A stretch of DNA of 34,593 bases. Source: a virus. Of the stretch, positions 6,653 through 14,131 are shown piece after piece (the first letter of the stretch is position 1; each line of letters begins with the position of its first letter). The DNA lies in the IMG/VR virus record IMGVR_UViG_3300047300_000022, positions 1 to 34,593 of that record; one strand, written 5' to 3'. Under the pieces are notes generated by a model that ran no database searches, was not told the DNA's origin, and saw only the letters and a list, made by a program, of their open reading frames with translations. The position numbers and the translations under genes were made by a program.

Positions 6653-8689
6653 TTAAGTCCAATATCCAGGGTTAGCAAACTCACCAACTGCTAGAGGATT
6701 TCCTGCTGTGCCAGTTGTTGGTGACGAAAATAGACCTGTAGTCCAGTTAGCTAATCCTTGTCCAAGCAATGATGTTGGGCTACCCAATCCACCTAATACT
6801 GTTGCATAAGGGTTAGTTGTAGCAGCATTGCTTGTAGCAAGTCCTGAACTCAATTGAGCGCCAGTTAAGCCTAAACGACCAGCATTAGCGCCTGCTTGTG
6901 CTTGTTGTTGAGCAAGTGCGGTACTCATGCCAAATGGTTGTTGTCCCATTGTTTCAAGGTTTTGAACTTGTCCCAAAGCAGTTGTATATGGTGCATAAGC
7001 CGCTTGTTGGCCTGCGTAATATTGACCCATAGCGCCAGCACCTTGACCAAGCAATCCTGCACCAAATGCAACTTGTTGTTGACCCGCTTGTTGAGCATTA
7101 GCAGCCAATTGCGCCTCTTGCATTGCACGAGCATTAAACAAAGCCTGTAATTCAGGTGTTGTAGCACCATAATTTCCACCTTGAGCAACTGCCAAACCAG
7201 ATCGACCTTGTTGTTGCAATTTGTTCTGCAAATTAGCCAACTCAAGTTCACGACCTGGCTGTAACAAGTTCATCTGCTGAGTAATATAGCGTTGAGCAAC
7301 TTCTTCAGGAGTCTGAGCCAAGTATTTATTGCCAAGGTTAAACAAACTTTGAGCGCCTGTTTGCAAAGGAGCAAATTGTGCTTGTGCTTGTTCTGCTTGA
7401 GTCAATCCTGCATTAGACAAAGCCATCAAACGATCTTGTTGGGCTTTAGCCTCTGGAGTTAACTGATAGCCTGCACTTACCATCTGACCAGTTACAGGAT
7501 CATAGGTAAATTGAGAAGTACCAAATCGAGTGGTCATGCCAACAGGACGGAATTGAGCCGCTTGTTTGGCAGCAGCAGTCTCAGCATCAATACGAGCTTG
7601 AGCCGCTTGAGCCGCTTCTCTGGAAGTCTGTTGTTGTAGCAATCCACCAGCAGTAGACAAACCACCAGAAAACAAACCAGCTAATTGTTGAGCAGTTAAG
7701 TTACCAAGTAAATTAGTCCCTGCATTTGTAAGCAAGTTTGTAGCCGCTGTGTTTAATAGAGTACCCGTAGGAGTCAAACCTGGAGTACCCGTAGGAGTCA
7801 AATTTGGATTACCCGTGGGAGTTGAACCTGGAGTACCCACAGGAGTTGAACCTGGAGTGCCAACAGGAGTCAATAATCCAGAAGTGGTTGCGTCAGCTGC
7901 TAGTTTTTTAGCAACAGTATCAGCAGTAATCCCGCCTGCAGCGCCAGTTAACAAACCACTTCCGCCAGTTAAACTAGTAATGGTTGGAACAGTTGCTCCA
8001 GTAGTTAAAGCCGCAGCCAATGTCTCAGCACCAGCTGTACCTCCTGCACCACCAAGAGCCAAATCTAATTGTGCTAGTTCAGCAGCAGTTAATCCTGTTG
8101 TGCCAACAGTTCCTGCACCACCAGTCAATAAACCGCCAGCTTCAGCACCTACTGTAGCACCCGTAGTAGCACCTGCTCCAGTAGTAGAAGCACCACTTAA
8201 CAATCCTTCAGCTCCTGCACCACCAATGCCACCTAAAGCGCCAATACCACCCATGACACCAAGAGCAATCAATGTGTCTTTAGTTAGGTCAGAACTAGAA
8301 GCGCCAGTAGTGAAAAACTGTGGATTTCCTTGAGCATCAAACTGGACACCATAACCAGTATTACCTTTGCCACTATAAGTTCCACCAAAGAAACTACCAA
8401 TCTGGCGTTCGCCATAAGTGTTCTCTAGCTCTTGTCCTGTTTCTTTGTTGTAGTAAACATTGACTGTTTGTTCAGGAGTTTCACCTGATTCATAGTACAT
8501 GGCGGGCTTAACTTCTTGCCTGACACCAAACTGCTTAATGTCAGTAATTCCTGCATTAGCAAGAATTCGAGCCATGTCAGCAGCATTGGCTTGAGGAGAG
8601 CCTTTACCCTCTCCTTGCCATTTAGATGAGTCACTAGAAGCAAGAATTTGCTTAACTAAGTTGTCAATAACCTTTTGATCGACTGCCAT
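6653..8689 (-). CDS. Large Gly/Ala/Thr-rich virion protein with 8-residue repeats
   Basis: The 678-aa protein is third of the ejection-type trio by position. After a polar N-terminus it has a very glycine/alanine/threonine-rich zone (about 140-260). A proline repeat of 8 residues follows (type TPVGTPGS, about 275-315), then Gln/Ala-rich helices (about 350-600). The hydrophobic Gly/Ala zone could insert in membranes. SD AAGGAA overlaps the upstream stop. It could be an internal virion protein or a tail-tip component; no enzyme motif is visible. Confidence 0.6.
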   Translation of the reverse strand: MAVDQKVIDNLVKQILASSDSSKWQGEGKGSPQANAADMARILANAGITDIKQFGVRQEVKPAMYYESGETPEQTVNVYYNKETGQELENTYGERQIGSFFGGTYSGKGNTGYGVQFDAQGNPQFFTTGASSSDLTKDTLIALGVMGGIGALGGIGGAGAEGLLSGASTTGAGATTGATVGAEAGGLLTGGAGTVGTTGLTAAELAQLDLALGGAGGTAGAETLAAALTTGATVPTITSLTGGSGLLTGAAGGITADTVAKKLAADATTSGLLTPVGTPGSTPVGTPGSTPTGNPNLTPTGTPGLTPTGTLLNTAATNLLTNAGTNLLGNLTAQQLAGLFSGGLSTAGGLLQQQTSREAAQAAQARIDAETAAAKQAAQFRPVGMTTRFGTSQFTYDPVTGQMVSAGYQLTPEAKAQQDRLMALSNAGLTQAEQAQAQFAPLQTGAQSLFNLGNKYLAQTPEEVAQRYITQQMNLLQPGRELELANLQNKLQQQGRSGLAVAQGGNYGATTPELQALFNARAMQEAQLAANAQQAGQQQVAFGAGLLGQGAGAMGQYYAGQQAAYAPYTTALGQVQNLETMGQQPFGMSTALAQQQAQAGANAGRLGLTGAQLSSGLATSNAATTNPYATVLGGLGSPTSLLGQGLANWTTGLFSSPTTGTAGNPLAVGEFANPGYWT
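7761..7871. repeat. 24-bp minisatellite inside the Gly/Ala-rich virion gene
   Basis: About four tandem 24-bp units start near 7770, 7794, 7818 and 7842, with a partial fifth. On the minus strand they encode 8-residue units (TPVGTPGS, TPVGTPGS, TPTGNPNL, TPTGTPGL). Units differ by a few substitutions but keep the frame, so copy-number change would shorten or lengthen a Pro/Gly linker without frameshift. Confidence 0.9.
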
Positions 8690-8698
8690 GATATTTCC

Positions 8699-9502
8699 TT
8701 ACAAATTGCCTGTTAGTGTGCTTGGGAATTTCCGTTGATTGCCAGGCCAAATAATGCGAACAGCACCAACACCGCCTGCTCCACCAACTCCACCTTGAGG
8801 AGCGCCACCACCACCTCCATACAAACCACCAGCGCCACCATCAGAATCAGCATAATTTCCACCAGATGTTCCACTAGAGCCACCGCCACCACCAGAACCA
8901 CCAGTTCCACCAGCACCACTAGAACCTTCTCCAAGTATGCCTACACCGCCACCGCCACCCATACTTTTATTGAAATTGGCAACAGAGCCACCTCCACCGC
9001 CTCCACCTGAGCCATCACTTCCATTGCTACTGGTGCTTCCGTTAGCTGCGCCATTGCCACCATTACCAGAATAGCCACCAGCACCACCACCAGCACCACC
9101 AAAGCTACCTGATCCACTATTACCGCCATTACCACCGCCAGTTCTAGCTGATCCACCACCTGTACCGCCAGTACCATCATAAGTACCATGACCAGCATAA
9201 AGAACGGCAGTACCATTAAAAGATGATGTTCCACCATTGCTACTAGTGCCACCAGGGCCTACAACTACTGTGTAAGAAGTACCTGGCGTGACTGGATAAT
9301 CATTTGCGTATGCTAAAGCACCACCACCGCCACTATGTGCATCATCTGTATAAGACTCAGCACCACCACCGCCACCAACACAAACAACAGAAACAGAAGT
9401 TACCCCTGCAGGGCAAGTCCATGAATATGTGCCTGCTGTTGTATAGGCTTGTTGTCCAATAACTTGGACACCTGACAATAGTGAGTTAATTGCAGCAAAC
9501 AT
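8699..9502 (-). CDS. Glycine-rich tail adhesin
   Basis: ATG 9502 (MFAAINSLLSGVQ) shares one base with the preceding TAA and yields 267 aa. After a short N-terminal part comes a beta segment (AGTYSWTCPAGVTSVSVVCV). About 200 residues then follow, made largely of Gly, Ser, Asn and Ala with many GGGGG runs, ending VGAVRIIWPG. This plan is common in phage receptor-recognition tips, where polyglycine-II helices present variable loops. It directly follows the 183-aa connector and probably sits at a fibre end. A longer start at 9538 is unlikely. Confidence 0.72.
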   Translation of the reverse strand: MFAAINSLLSGVQVIGQQAYTTAGTYSWTCPAGVTSVSVVCVGGGGGAESYTDDAHSGGGGALAYANDYPVTPGTSYTVVVGPGGTSSNGGTSSFNGTAVLYAGHGTYDGTGGTGGGSARTGGGNGGNSGSGSFGGAGGGAGGYSGNGGNGAANGSTSSNGSDGSGGGGGGGSVANFNKSMGGGGGVGILGEGSSGAGGTGGSGGGGGSSGTSGGNYADSDGGAGGLYGGGGGAPQGGVGGAGGVGAVRIIWPGNQRKFPSTLTGNL

Positions 9503-10053
9503 TATGGTGTGTAACCTTGTGAGAAAGAACCATACCAATTTGTACCATCAGCAACAAATGTCAAGATGTCCATCTTTCCTGCAGTTGTTGTGATTGTTGG
9601 CGCTCCAAGAACATTCCATTTAACACCAGTAAATGTTGCACTTCCACCGCCAGTAGTTGCAGCCTGTTTTAGCAACAAAACAAAAGACTTTCCTGCAGTA
9701 GCAGTAGGCATTGTGAATGTGCAAGCAGTAGATGCTGTCAAAGTAGCAGTTTGAACAGTTCCACTAGTCAATGACAAAGTACTAGAACTAGAAACAGTAC
9801 CAATAGACACGACACCTTCTGTATAGTTATTTACAGTAGGGTTAGTCAATGTCTTGTTTGTCAGAGTCTGTGTATCAGTAGTTCCAACAATCGAGCCACT
9901 AGGAGTATTAGAAGAATCTAATTTAGTAGCAATGGCTGTCTGAATGTTATTGAACTCAGTATCAATCTCAGTACCTTTAACAATCTTTAAAGGATTGCCA
10001 GAAGTGAGATTATCCTTAGACGCAAAGTCTGTACTTTTGGTGTAGTCTGACAT
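9502..10053 (-). CDS. Fibre connector protein, paralogue of the 166-aa protein at 18631
   Basis: The 183-aa protein shares an ordered set of motifs with the product at 18631-19131: TQTLTNKTLTNPTV, NYTE, TMPTA-AGKSFV and G-T-WYG near the C-terminus. It is beta-rich, full of Thr/Ser/Ala, with no enzyme motif. Each paralogue is directly followed by a gene starting MFAA that encodes an adhesin-like protein. A structural role in mounting a fibre or tip is inferred. GAGGTAATTGAT precedes the ATG. Confidence 0.65.
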   Translation of the reverse strand: MSDYTKSTDFASKDNLTSGNPLKIVKGTEIDTEFNNIQTAIATKLDSSNTPSGSIVGTTDTQTLTNKTLTNPTVNNYTEGVVSIGTVSSSSTLSLTSGTVQTATLTASTACTFTMPTATAGKSFVLLLKQAATTGGGSATFTGVKWNVLGAPTITTTAGKMDILTFVADGTNWYGSFSQGYTP

Positions 10054-10092
10054 ATCAATTACCTCGTTTTACATTTGTAAGAATTAAGTAGA

Positions 10093-11652
10093 TCATGCTA
10101 TCTTCCCATTCTTAGCTTGAATTTCAATTTTCTGAATAGAGCATTGTGCTCCGTTGATAGTAAGTTCATATCCAGTCTGAACAACCTTACCTGATCCACT
10201 TGCAGATACTGTCAATGTGTTTAATGCGATACCATCAGAGTAGTAAGCAAGCGTTGTCGCATTAGCTCCATATTCAGCAATACCATATTGAGCAACACCT
10301 TGAATAGGAATTGTTGCATTAGCACTCAAGTAATTAGTTTTAAAATCAAATCCCCACTTAATAGTGACAGTTTGATTTGTTCCACCAATGACAACAGCAG
10401 ATATCTTTTTCAAGATTGATGTCTGATTAACATTTCCAAGGTCTGCATTGTTTGTGTAATACAACATCCGATAAGATGCAGTATCGTCAAGATACCCAGT
10501 ATGCGTTCCAATGTAACCATTCTTACCTAAGTACAAATCACCATTTCTACGAGATAAGAATGCAGTTGGTTCAATAGAGTCCCAAGTTGTTACTCGTGAA
10601 GAGCCATCTTGCAACATGACTTTAGTGTCAAAGCAGTAAACAGACTTATAAGTTGGCATTGTGAGCAAGTAAAAACCTTCACGCTCAGAATACACAGACT
10701 TAATGTTTGCCAATGTTTGACCAGCAACTGCAGTCATCAAATCATTGCGAACATTCTTAGACAAATCACGCTCTGGTGCAGACTTCTCTTGAATGGTTCT
10801 CATCAAAGAACGAACACCACTATTTGACAAGAAAACAACATCAGAGCTAGTTGTTTGAACAGAGTCTCTAGCCAAGCATCCAATGCCACCAATGGTATCG
10901 TATAGACTCATTGTTGATGGTGTTGTAGCTCCTTGATAAACCAAGATTTGACGCTTACCAAAGATAAACAAGAAGCCATTGTGAGCAGCCAATGCTTGTA
11001 CTTCATCAGCACCATTAGGCCAAATCTGATTAACATTCAATGAACCTGAAGTGCCACCAGTCCAAACATGACCAGTTAGCAAATCAGAAAATGTGATAGT
11101 TGTTTTGTCACTAGAAGTATTAGCTACCCACAAGCGACCAAAGGCAGAAATTGCCAAGTTTGCCAATGGAACAGTACCGCCATAACCAGACTTCTCACTT
11201 GCTCTGCGATAAGTAGTAGTACTTACTGCAGGGTCGTATATCAAAGGATCATGGCCTGTTTGAAAGAAATATGTAATTCCATTCAAAGATGCACATTGCC
11301 AGTTACTAGCAGTAATCGTAGGAGCAGTACCACCACCCCCATAGGTCAACTCAGTAACTGCATTTGATGTACCGAGCTTAAACAACTTATTGTTGCCAGC
11401 AAACAAAACAGTCAAAGTGCCATCAGTCTGAACCAACTCATGAATAACACCAACATCATTTGCACCAAGGTTTCCAGAAGATGAATTAACCTTGCTCCAG
11501 CCCTTACGAGAGCCAATGCGACCATATTGGTCAATGACACAGTTAGTTGCGACTAAAGCAAATCCAGCAGCCAAATCTAATGGGCTGTCTTGCGTATTCA
11601 GGCCGTAGAAGCCTGGCGCAGATATGCTGAAGGTTTGGATAGCTTGAGCCAT
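10093..11652 (-). CDS. Tail nozzle / head-tail stabilisation protein
   Basis: The 519-aa protein begins MAQAIQTFSISAPGFYGLNT and QDSPLDLAAGFALVATNCVID, with YGRIGSRKGWSKV, a pattern typical of the large beta-propeller-like tail proteins of podophages (T7 gp12 or P22 gp10 role). Repeated beta motifs such as FGRLWVANTSS, HNGFLFIFGKRQILVYQG and DVVFLSNSGVRSL support a propeller. It follows the gp11-like adaptor with a TAATG overlap, the usual order. Whether it is closer to the T7 or P22 type cannot be settled here. Confidence 0.75.
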   Translation of the reverse strand: MAQAIQTFSISAPGFYGLNTQDSPLDLAAGFALVATNCVIDQYGRIGSRKGWSKVNSSSGNLGANDVGVIHELVQTDGTLTVLFAGNNKLFKLGTSNAVTELTYGGGGTAPTITASNWQCASLNGITYFFQTGHDPLIYDPAVSTTTYRRASEKSGYGGTVPLANLAISAFGRLWVANTSSDKTTITFSDLLTGHVWTGGTSGSLNVNQIWPNGADEVQALAAHNGFLFIFGKRQILVYQGATTPSTMSLYDTIGGIGCLARDSVQTTSSDVVFLSNSGVRSLMRTIQEKSAPERDLSKNVRNDLMTAVAGQTLANIKSVYSEREGFYLLTMPTYKSVYCFDTKVMLQDGSSRVTTWDSIEPTAFLSRRNGDLYLGKNGYIGTHTGYLDDTASYRMLYYTNNADLGNVNQTSILKKISAVVIGGTNQTVTIKWGFDFKTNYLSANATIPIQGVAQYGIAEYGANATTLAYYSDGIALNTLTVSASGSGKVVQTGYELTINGAQCSIQKIEIQAKNGKIA

Positions 11653-12302
11653 TAAACAGCCTCAAAAGAGCCAAATTCAGGATAACGAGTAGCCTCTGTT
11701 GCAATATAGTCAGACAGCATAGACTTATACAACTGATAAGCCTCAGAAGAATTCAATCCACCATCCTCACCACGCTCAACCAAAGCTCTTGCATAAGCGT
11801 TCTGAACGACTAATTCAGCAGGGACAGAAATAACTGTACTGTCACTAGACAAAACAGCTTGTGGAACGATTAAGCTGAACTTAATGGTATATACGCCATC
11901 AGGAATCGGGAACAATGTGACCTTGGTGTCGTAGTTAGAATCTACGCCATCAAATGTGTAATACATTGGGATAGAACTTGATGGAGTACCAAAGTTCAGA
12001 AAACGATTCATATTGGCGAACGGAATGTTCTCAATACTGATCTTGCTAGTAGAGTTAATAGCGTCTTGAACACGGAATTTCTGACCAGCACCAGTCATTG
12101 AATAAGAATAAGTGCCAGATGTAGTGGTCAAAGTTACTGTAGTGCCAAGAACATTCCACTCATAAGCATCTTCAATCTGACGCTTAGCATCATTGACAAA
12201 CTTGCCAATCAATGTTGAATAGGTTGTTTCGGAAACAGTAGAGACTTCCTCTTCACGCAGGCGAACAAGCACATCATTGACTGCTTGCAAATAGGTTGTC
12301 AT
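11652..12302 (-). CDS. T7 gp11-like head-tail adaptor (tail tubular protein A)
   Basis: The 216-aa protein starts MTTYLQAVNDVLVRLREEE and continues VSTVSETTYSTLIGKFVNDAKRQI, then EDAYEWNVL. This N-terminal helical signature and length are characteristic of gp11-like adaptors that dock below the portal. A beta-rich middle and a helical C-terminus (ALVERGEDGG, SEAYQLYKSMLSDYIA) follow. It overlaps the upstream small basic gene by ATGA and precedes the nozzle gene. Confidence 0.82.
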   Translation of the reverse strand: MTTYLQAVNDVLVRLREEEVSTVSETTYSTLIGKFVNDAKRQIEDAYEWNVLGTTVTLTTTSGTYSYSMTGAGQKFRVQDAINSTSKISIENIPFANMNRFLNFGTPSSSIPMYYTFDGVDSNYDTKVTLFPIPDGVYTIKFSLIVPQAVLSSDSTVISVPAELVVQNAYARALVERGEDGGLNSSEAYQLYKSMLSDYIATEATRYPEFGSFEAV

Positions 12303-12592
12303 TTCTTATTCCTCTCTGAAATCGCTTTAGCTTTTGCTCTAGCGTCTGCCTTGGACGATGCGCCCCAAGCCTTCAGAGATAATAAGAGTCGGGTAGGCTT
12401 CCCATCTTTCATCTCAGGCCCAGGCATATTGCCCATGCGTGCTAAAAAGGATGCCCTACGAGGGTTGTCTCCCGACTTTACTGGTGGCTTTAAATGACCA
12501 CCTGTTTCTGCATTATACGATGCTCTGCCCTTGGCGTTCAAGCCACCTTTAGGGTTTTGGCCTGCTTTTGTTTGCCAAGTTGGAGATTTCAT
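12299..12592 (-). CDS. Small basic phage protein (DUF6321-like)
   Basis: ATG 12592 gives 97 aa, sharing one base with the previous TGA (TGATG). The first half, with NPKGGLNAKGRASYN, TGGHLKPPVK and GDNPRRASFLARM, is a strongly conserved signature of small phage proteins that I associate with DUF6321; the label is from memory. The C-terminus is Ala/Lys-rich. It is very basic, lies in the virion gene block and forms a trio with two other Lys-rich proteins. A DNA- or head-associated role is a guess. Confidence 0.82.
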   Translation of the reverse strand: MKSPTWQTKAGQNPKGGLNAKGRASYNAETGGHLKPPVKSGDNPRRASFLARMGNMPGPEMKDGKPTRLLLSLKAWGASSKADARAKAKAISERNKK

Positions 12593-12750
12593 CACTTCAC
12601 CTTTTTTGGTTTCTTCGCAGTTTTAGCAGCCGCCTTAAAAGCCTCCGCAGTAGGAGCGCCCTTAGAGCCGACTTTACGCATCTTTTCACCCGAACCAGCC
12701 TTGATGCGTTCTTGTTTAGCATGAATGTTAGCGTAAAGACCTTGCTTCAT
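12592..12750 (-). CDS. 52-aa lysine-rich protein
   Basis: ATG 12750 to TGA 12592 encodes 52 aa, MKQGLYANIHAKQERI, then AGSGEKMRKVGSKGAPT and a Lys/Ala tail; 15 residues are Lys or Arg. The MKQGLYANIHAK and GEKMRK-G-KGAPT pattern recurs in small proteins of phage structural blocks. It overlaps the upstream gene by ATGA and the downstream gene by TGATG. It may bind DNA; function unknown. Confidence 0.8.
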   Translation of the reverse strand: MKQGLYANIHAKQERIKAGSGEKMRKVGSKGAPTAEAFKAAAKTAKKPKKVK

Positions 12751-12914
12751 TTCATTTTCTTTGGCTTGGATTTACCAGCTTCTGACAAAGCAATTGCAAT
12801 CGCTTGCTTGCGAGAAGTCACTTCTGGGCCTTTTTTAGAGCCAGAATGGAGTGTTCCAGACTTGTACTCACCCATAACTTTGCCAATTTTCTTGGCTGCA
12901 GCTGCTTTTTTCAT
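12747..12914 (-). CDS. Small basic protein (DUF6496-like)
   Basis: ATG 12914 (overlapping the previous stop as ATGA) gives 55 aa: MKKAAAAKKIGKVMGEYKSG, then LHSGSKKGPEVTSRKQAIAI and a Lys-rich end. The KVMGE-KSG-LHSGSKKGP and RKQAIAIALSEA core is a well-conserved small phage and bacterial family that I associate with DUF6496 (name from memory). A longer start at 12950 breaks the overlap and is rejected. Function unknown. Confidence 0.82.
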   Translation of the reverse strand: MKKAAAAKKIGKVMGEYKSGTLHSGSKKGPEVTSRKQAIAIALSEAGKSKPKKMK

Positions 12915-13312
12915 GGTTTCTCTTTCGTAATAGGCCCACCAGACTTCCAAGCATCACAAGTACGGGCCGCTGCACAAGTGAATTGAAACAAGTCACAATA
13001 ACCAAGATCAGCCGCTTTGATGAAGTTTTCATCATAAGACAAGCCTTCTTCGTTCTTCTCCAAGCCTGATTTGATGCATTCCATCATCTTTGGAGTCTGA
13101 ATAAAAGCAGCACAGTTACCACACCTCATACCCTTAATGGTATTTGTAGGAGCGTTGTACATCTTTGCCTTTTTTAACCAAAAAGCATCATTTGCTTCAT
13201 TAGGATTAGGTGGCCCATAACCAAACTTCTTAAACGCATTGTTGCGATTTTTTAGGTTAATGGTTATATCCTGAGTGGATATAGGGCAAGTTACACCAGT
13301 TAGTAGGCTCAT
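12911..13312 (-). CDS. Cysteine-rich virion-block protein
   Basis: The 133-aa protein has a conserved-looking cysteine region in its second half: MRCGNCAAF, a C about 13 residues later (MMECIKSG), then GYCDLFQFTCAAARTCDAW and GGPI. The six closely spaced cysteines could bind a metal or iron-sulfur cluster, or form disulfides. The pattern recurs in phage structural regions, so it is probably a minor virion protein. Its start shares ATGA with the membrane protein upstream and its end shares ATGA with the DUF6496-like gene. Confidence 0.75.
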   Translation of the reverse strand: MSLLTGVTCPISTQDITINLKNRNNAFKKFGYGPPNPNEANDAFWLKKAKMYNAPTNTIKGMRCGNCAAFIQTPKMMECIKSGLEKNEEGLSYDENFIKAADLGYCDLFQFTCAAARTCDAWKSGGPITKEKP

Positions 13313-13512
13313 CTGATCACCTTAGTGGCTACAAAAGAGATAAATCCACCAACTACGGATGCAATTGCCATACCGACAAACATACCGCCTTTGGACTTAT
13401 TAGCCATCTCTAAAAGCAGTTTGATGTCTTCACGCATAGCATGAACTTCTGATTGGAGAGCCTCAACTTGAGCTTCTAGCTTACCAAACTCTCTTGGGTC
13501 AATCTCAGACAT
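13309..13512 (-). CDS. Small coiled-coil plus membrane protein (XhlA-like topology)
   Basis: The 67-aa protein has an amphipathic heptad region (about 8-40, FGKLEAQVEALQSEVHAM) followed by one membrane span (about 44-63, MFVGMAIASVVGGFISFVAT) and a basic C-terminus. This matches the topology of XhlA/holin-associated proteins, although it lies in the head-tail block away from the lysis cassette. It overlaps neighbours at both ends (8 nt upstream, ATGA downstream). Confidence 0.72.
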   Translation of the reverse strand: MSEIDPREFGKLEAQVEALQSEVHAMREDIKLLLEMANKSKGGMFVGMAIASVVGGFISFVATKVIR

Positions 13513-13702
13513 TTGCTACCTTTCTTGGCCTGCCAGCCTTCTTGACAGGAGTTGGTGGTTTTAGAACTAGCTGTTTATCGTTGTTCTCAACTTCTTCTAT
13601 ATCAATTCTGACATAACCTTGATGACCAACCATGCTCTGAATATCTTGTGGTTGGGTAAAGGTCACAGTTTGACCGCTTTGAAGACAACGATAAGTAGCC
13701 AT
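13505..13702 (-). CDS. 65-aa hypothetical with AT-hook-like C-terminus
   Basis: The preferred start is ATG 13702 (MATYRCLQSGQTVTF). The frame is open to an ATG at 13735, but that ATG lies inside the terminator hairpin. The product has a small beta-rich domain (about 1-40) and a basic tail ending KKAGRPRKVANV, whose GRPRK core resembles an AT-hook. It follows the second terminator, so it is read from leaky readthrough or its own promoter. Function unknown. Confidence 0.65.
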   Translation of the reverse strand: MATYRCLQSGQTVTFTQPQDIQSMVGHQGYVRIDIEEVENNDKQLVLKPPTPVKKAGRPRKVANV

Positions 13703-13712
13703 ATTCTTATGA

Positions 13713-13737
13713 AAATGGGGGTTATTAGCCCCCATTT
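13713..13737 (-). terminator. Intrinsic terminator after the decoration gene
   Basis: A perfect 9-bp inverted repeat (aaatggggg / cccccattt) with a 7-base loop lies directly after the stop of the 107-aa gene. Read on the minus strand it ends CCCCCATTTTC. It is GC-rich at the loop end with a short U tract, a good intrinsic terminator. It is nearly symmetric, so it could work weakly on the other strand. Confidence 0.8.
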
Positions 13738-13739
13738 AA

Positions 13740-14063
13740 TTAGACCATGCGAGCCACGACTACACGAAGAGTCGAAGATGCCAAGTCAACAGTTGATCCA
13801 GACTCGTTTTGAATGCGGAATTTGACTGTGTTTGCAGCAGAGACATAGCCTGTTACTGTCAAACCAACCAAATCAACACCCAAAGATGCGCCAATGACCA
13901 TATCACCCAAGGCTACGCCAGGGATTGTAATATCGTCAGTCTCGCCTGCACCATCAACCAATGAACCAGCGTCCAAAGTAGCCTTAACTACCCATGTATC
14001 GCTGAAAATGCCACGGAATGTATCGTTACCACGACGAGATGTTACCGAAGATGCGGTTGCCAT
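13740..14063 (-). CDS. Probable capsid decoration / head accessory protein
   Basis: The 107-aa protein is beta-rich (TDDITIPGVALGDMVIGAS, VGLTVTGYVSAANTVKFRIQN) without charge clusters or enzyme motifs. It lies immediately after the major capsid gene and is isolated between two strong terminators. A TTGGAG site precedes its ATG. Size, fold type and position suggest a decoration or stabilising protein made in high copy. That is inference; no family was recognised with certainty. Confidence 0.65.
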   Translation of the reverse strand: MATASSVTSRRGNDTFRGIFSDTWVVKATLDAGSLVDGAGETDDITIPGVALGDMVIGASLGVDLVGLTVTGYVSAANTVKFRIQNESGSTVDLASSTLRVVVARMV

Positions 14064-14083
14064 ATTAGTTCTCCAATTAGATT

Positions 14084-14115
14084 AAAAAAGTCCCCCCACC
14101 GATTAAGGCAGGGGG
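14084..14115 (-). terminator. Intrinsic terminator after the major capsid gene
   Basis: The minus strand reads CCCCCTGCC, a 6-base loop (TTAATC), GGTGGGGGG, then AC and six T. The 9-bp stem includes two G-U pairs. This is a textbook intrinsic terminator 17 bases after the capsid stop codon. It should limit transcription of downstream genes and stabilise the capsid mRNA 3' end. Confidence 0.9.
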
Positions 14116-14131
14116 TAATTGGCTACTGCAA

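Noticed and set aside
7749-8333. 194-codon plus-strand frame rich in Pro, Val and Ala
   Set aside because: It is antisense to the Gly/Ala/Thr-rich virion gene; the composition is the mirror of that repeat, and there is no ribosome site or plus-strand context.
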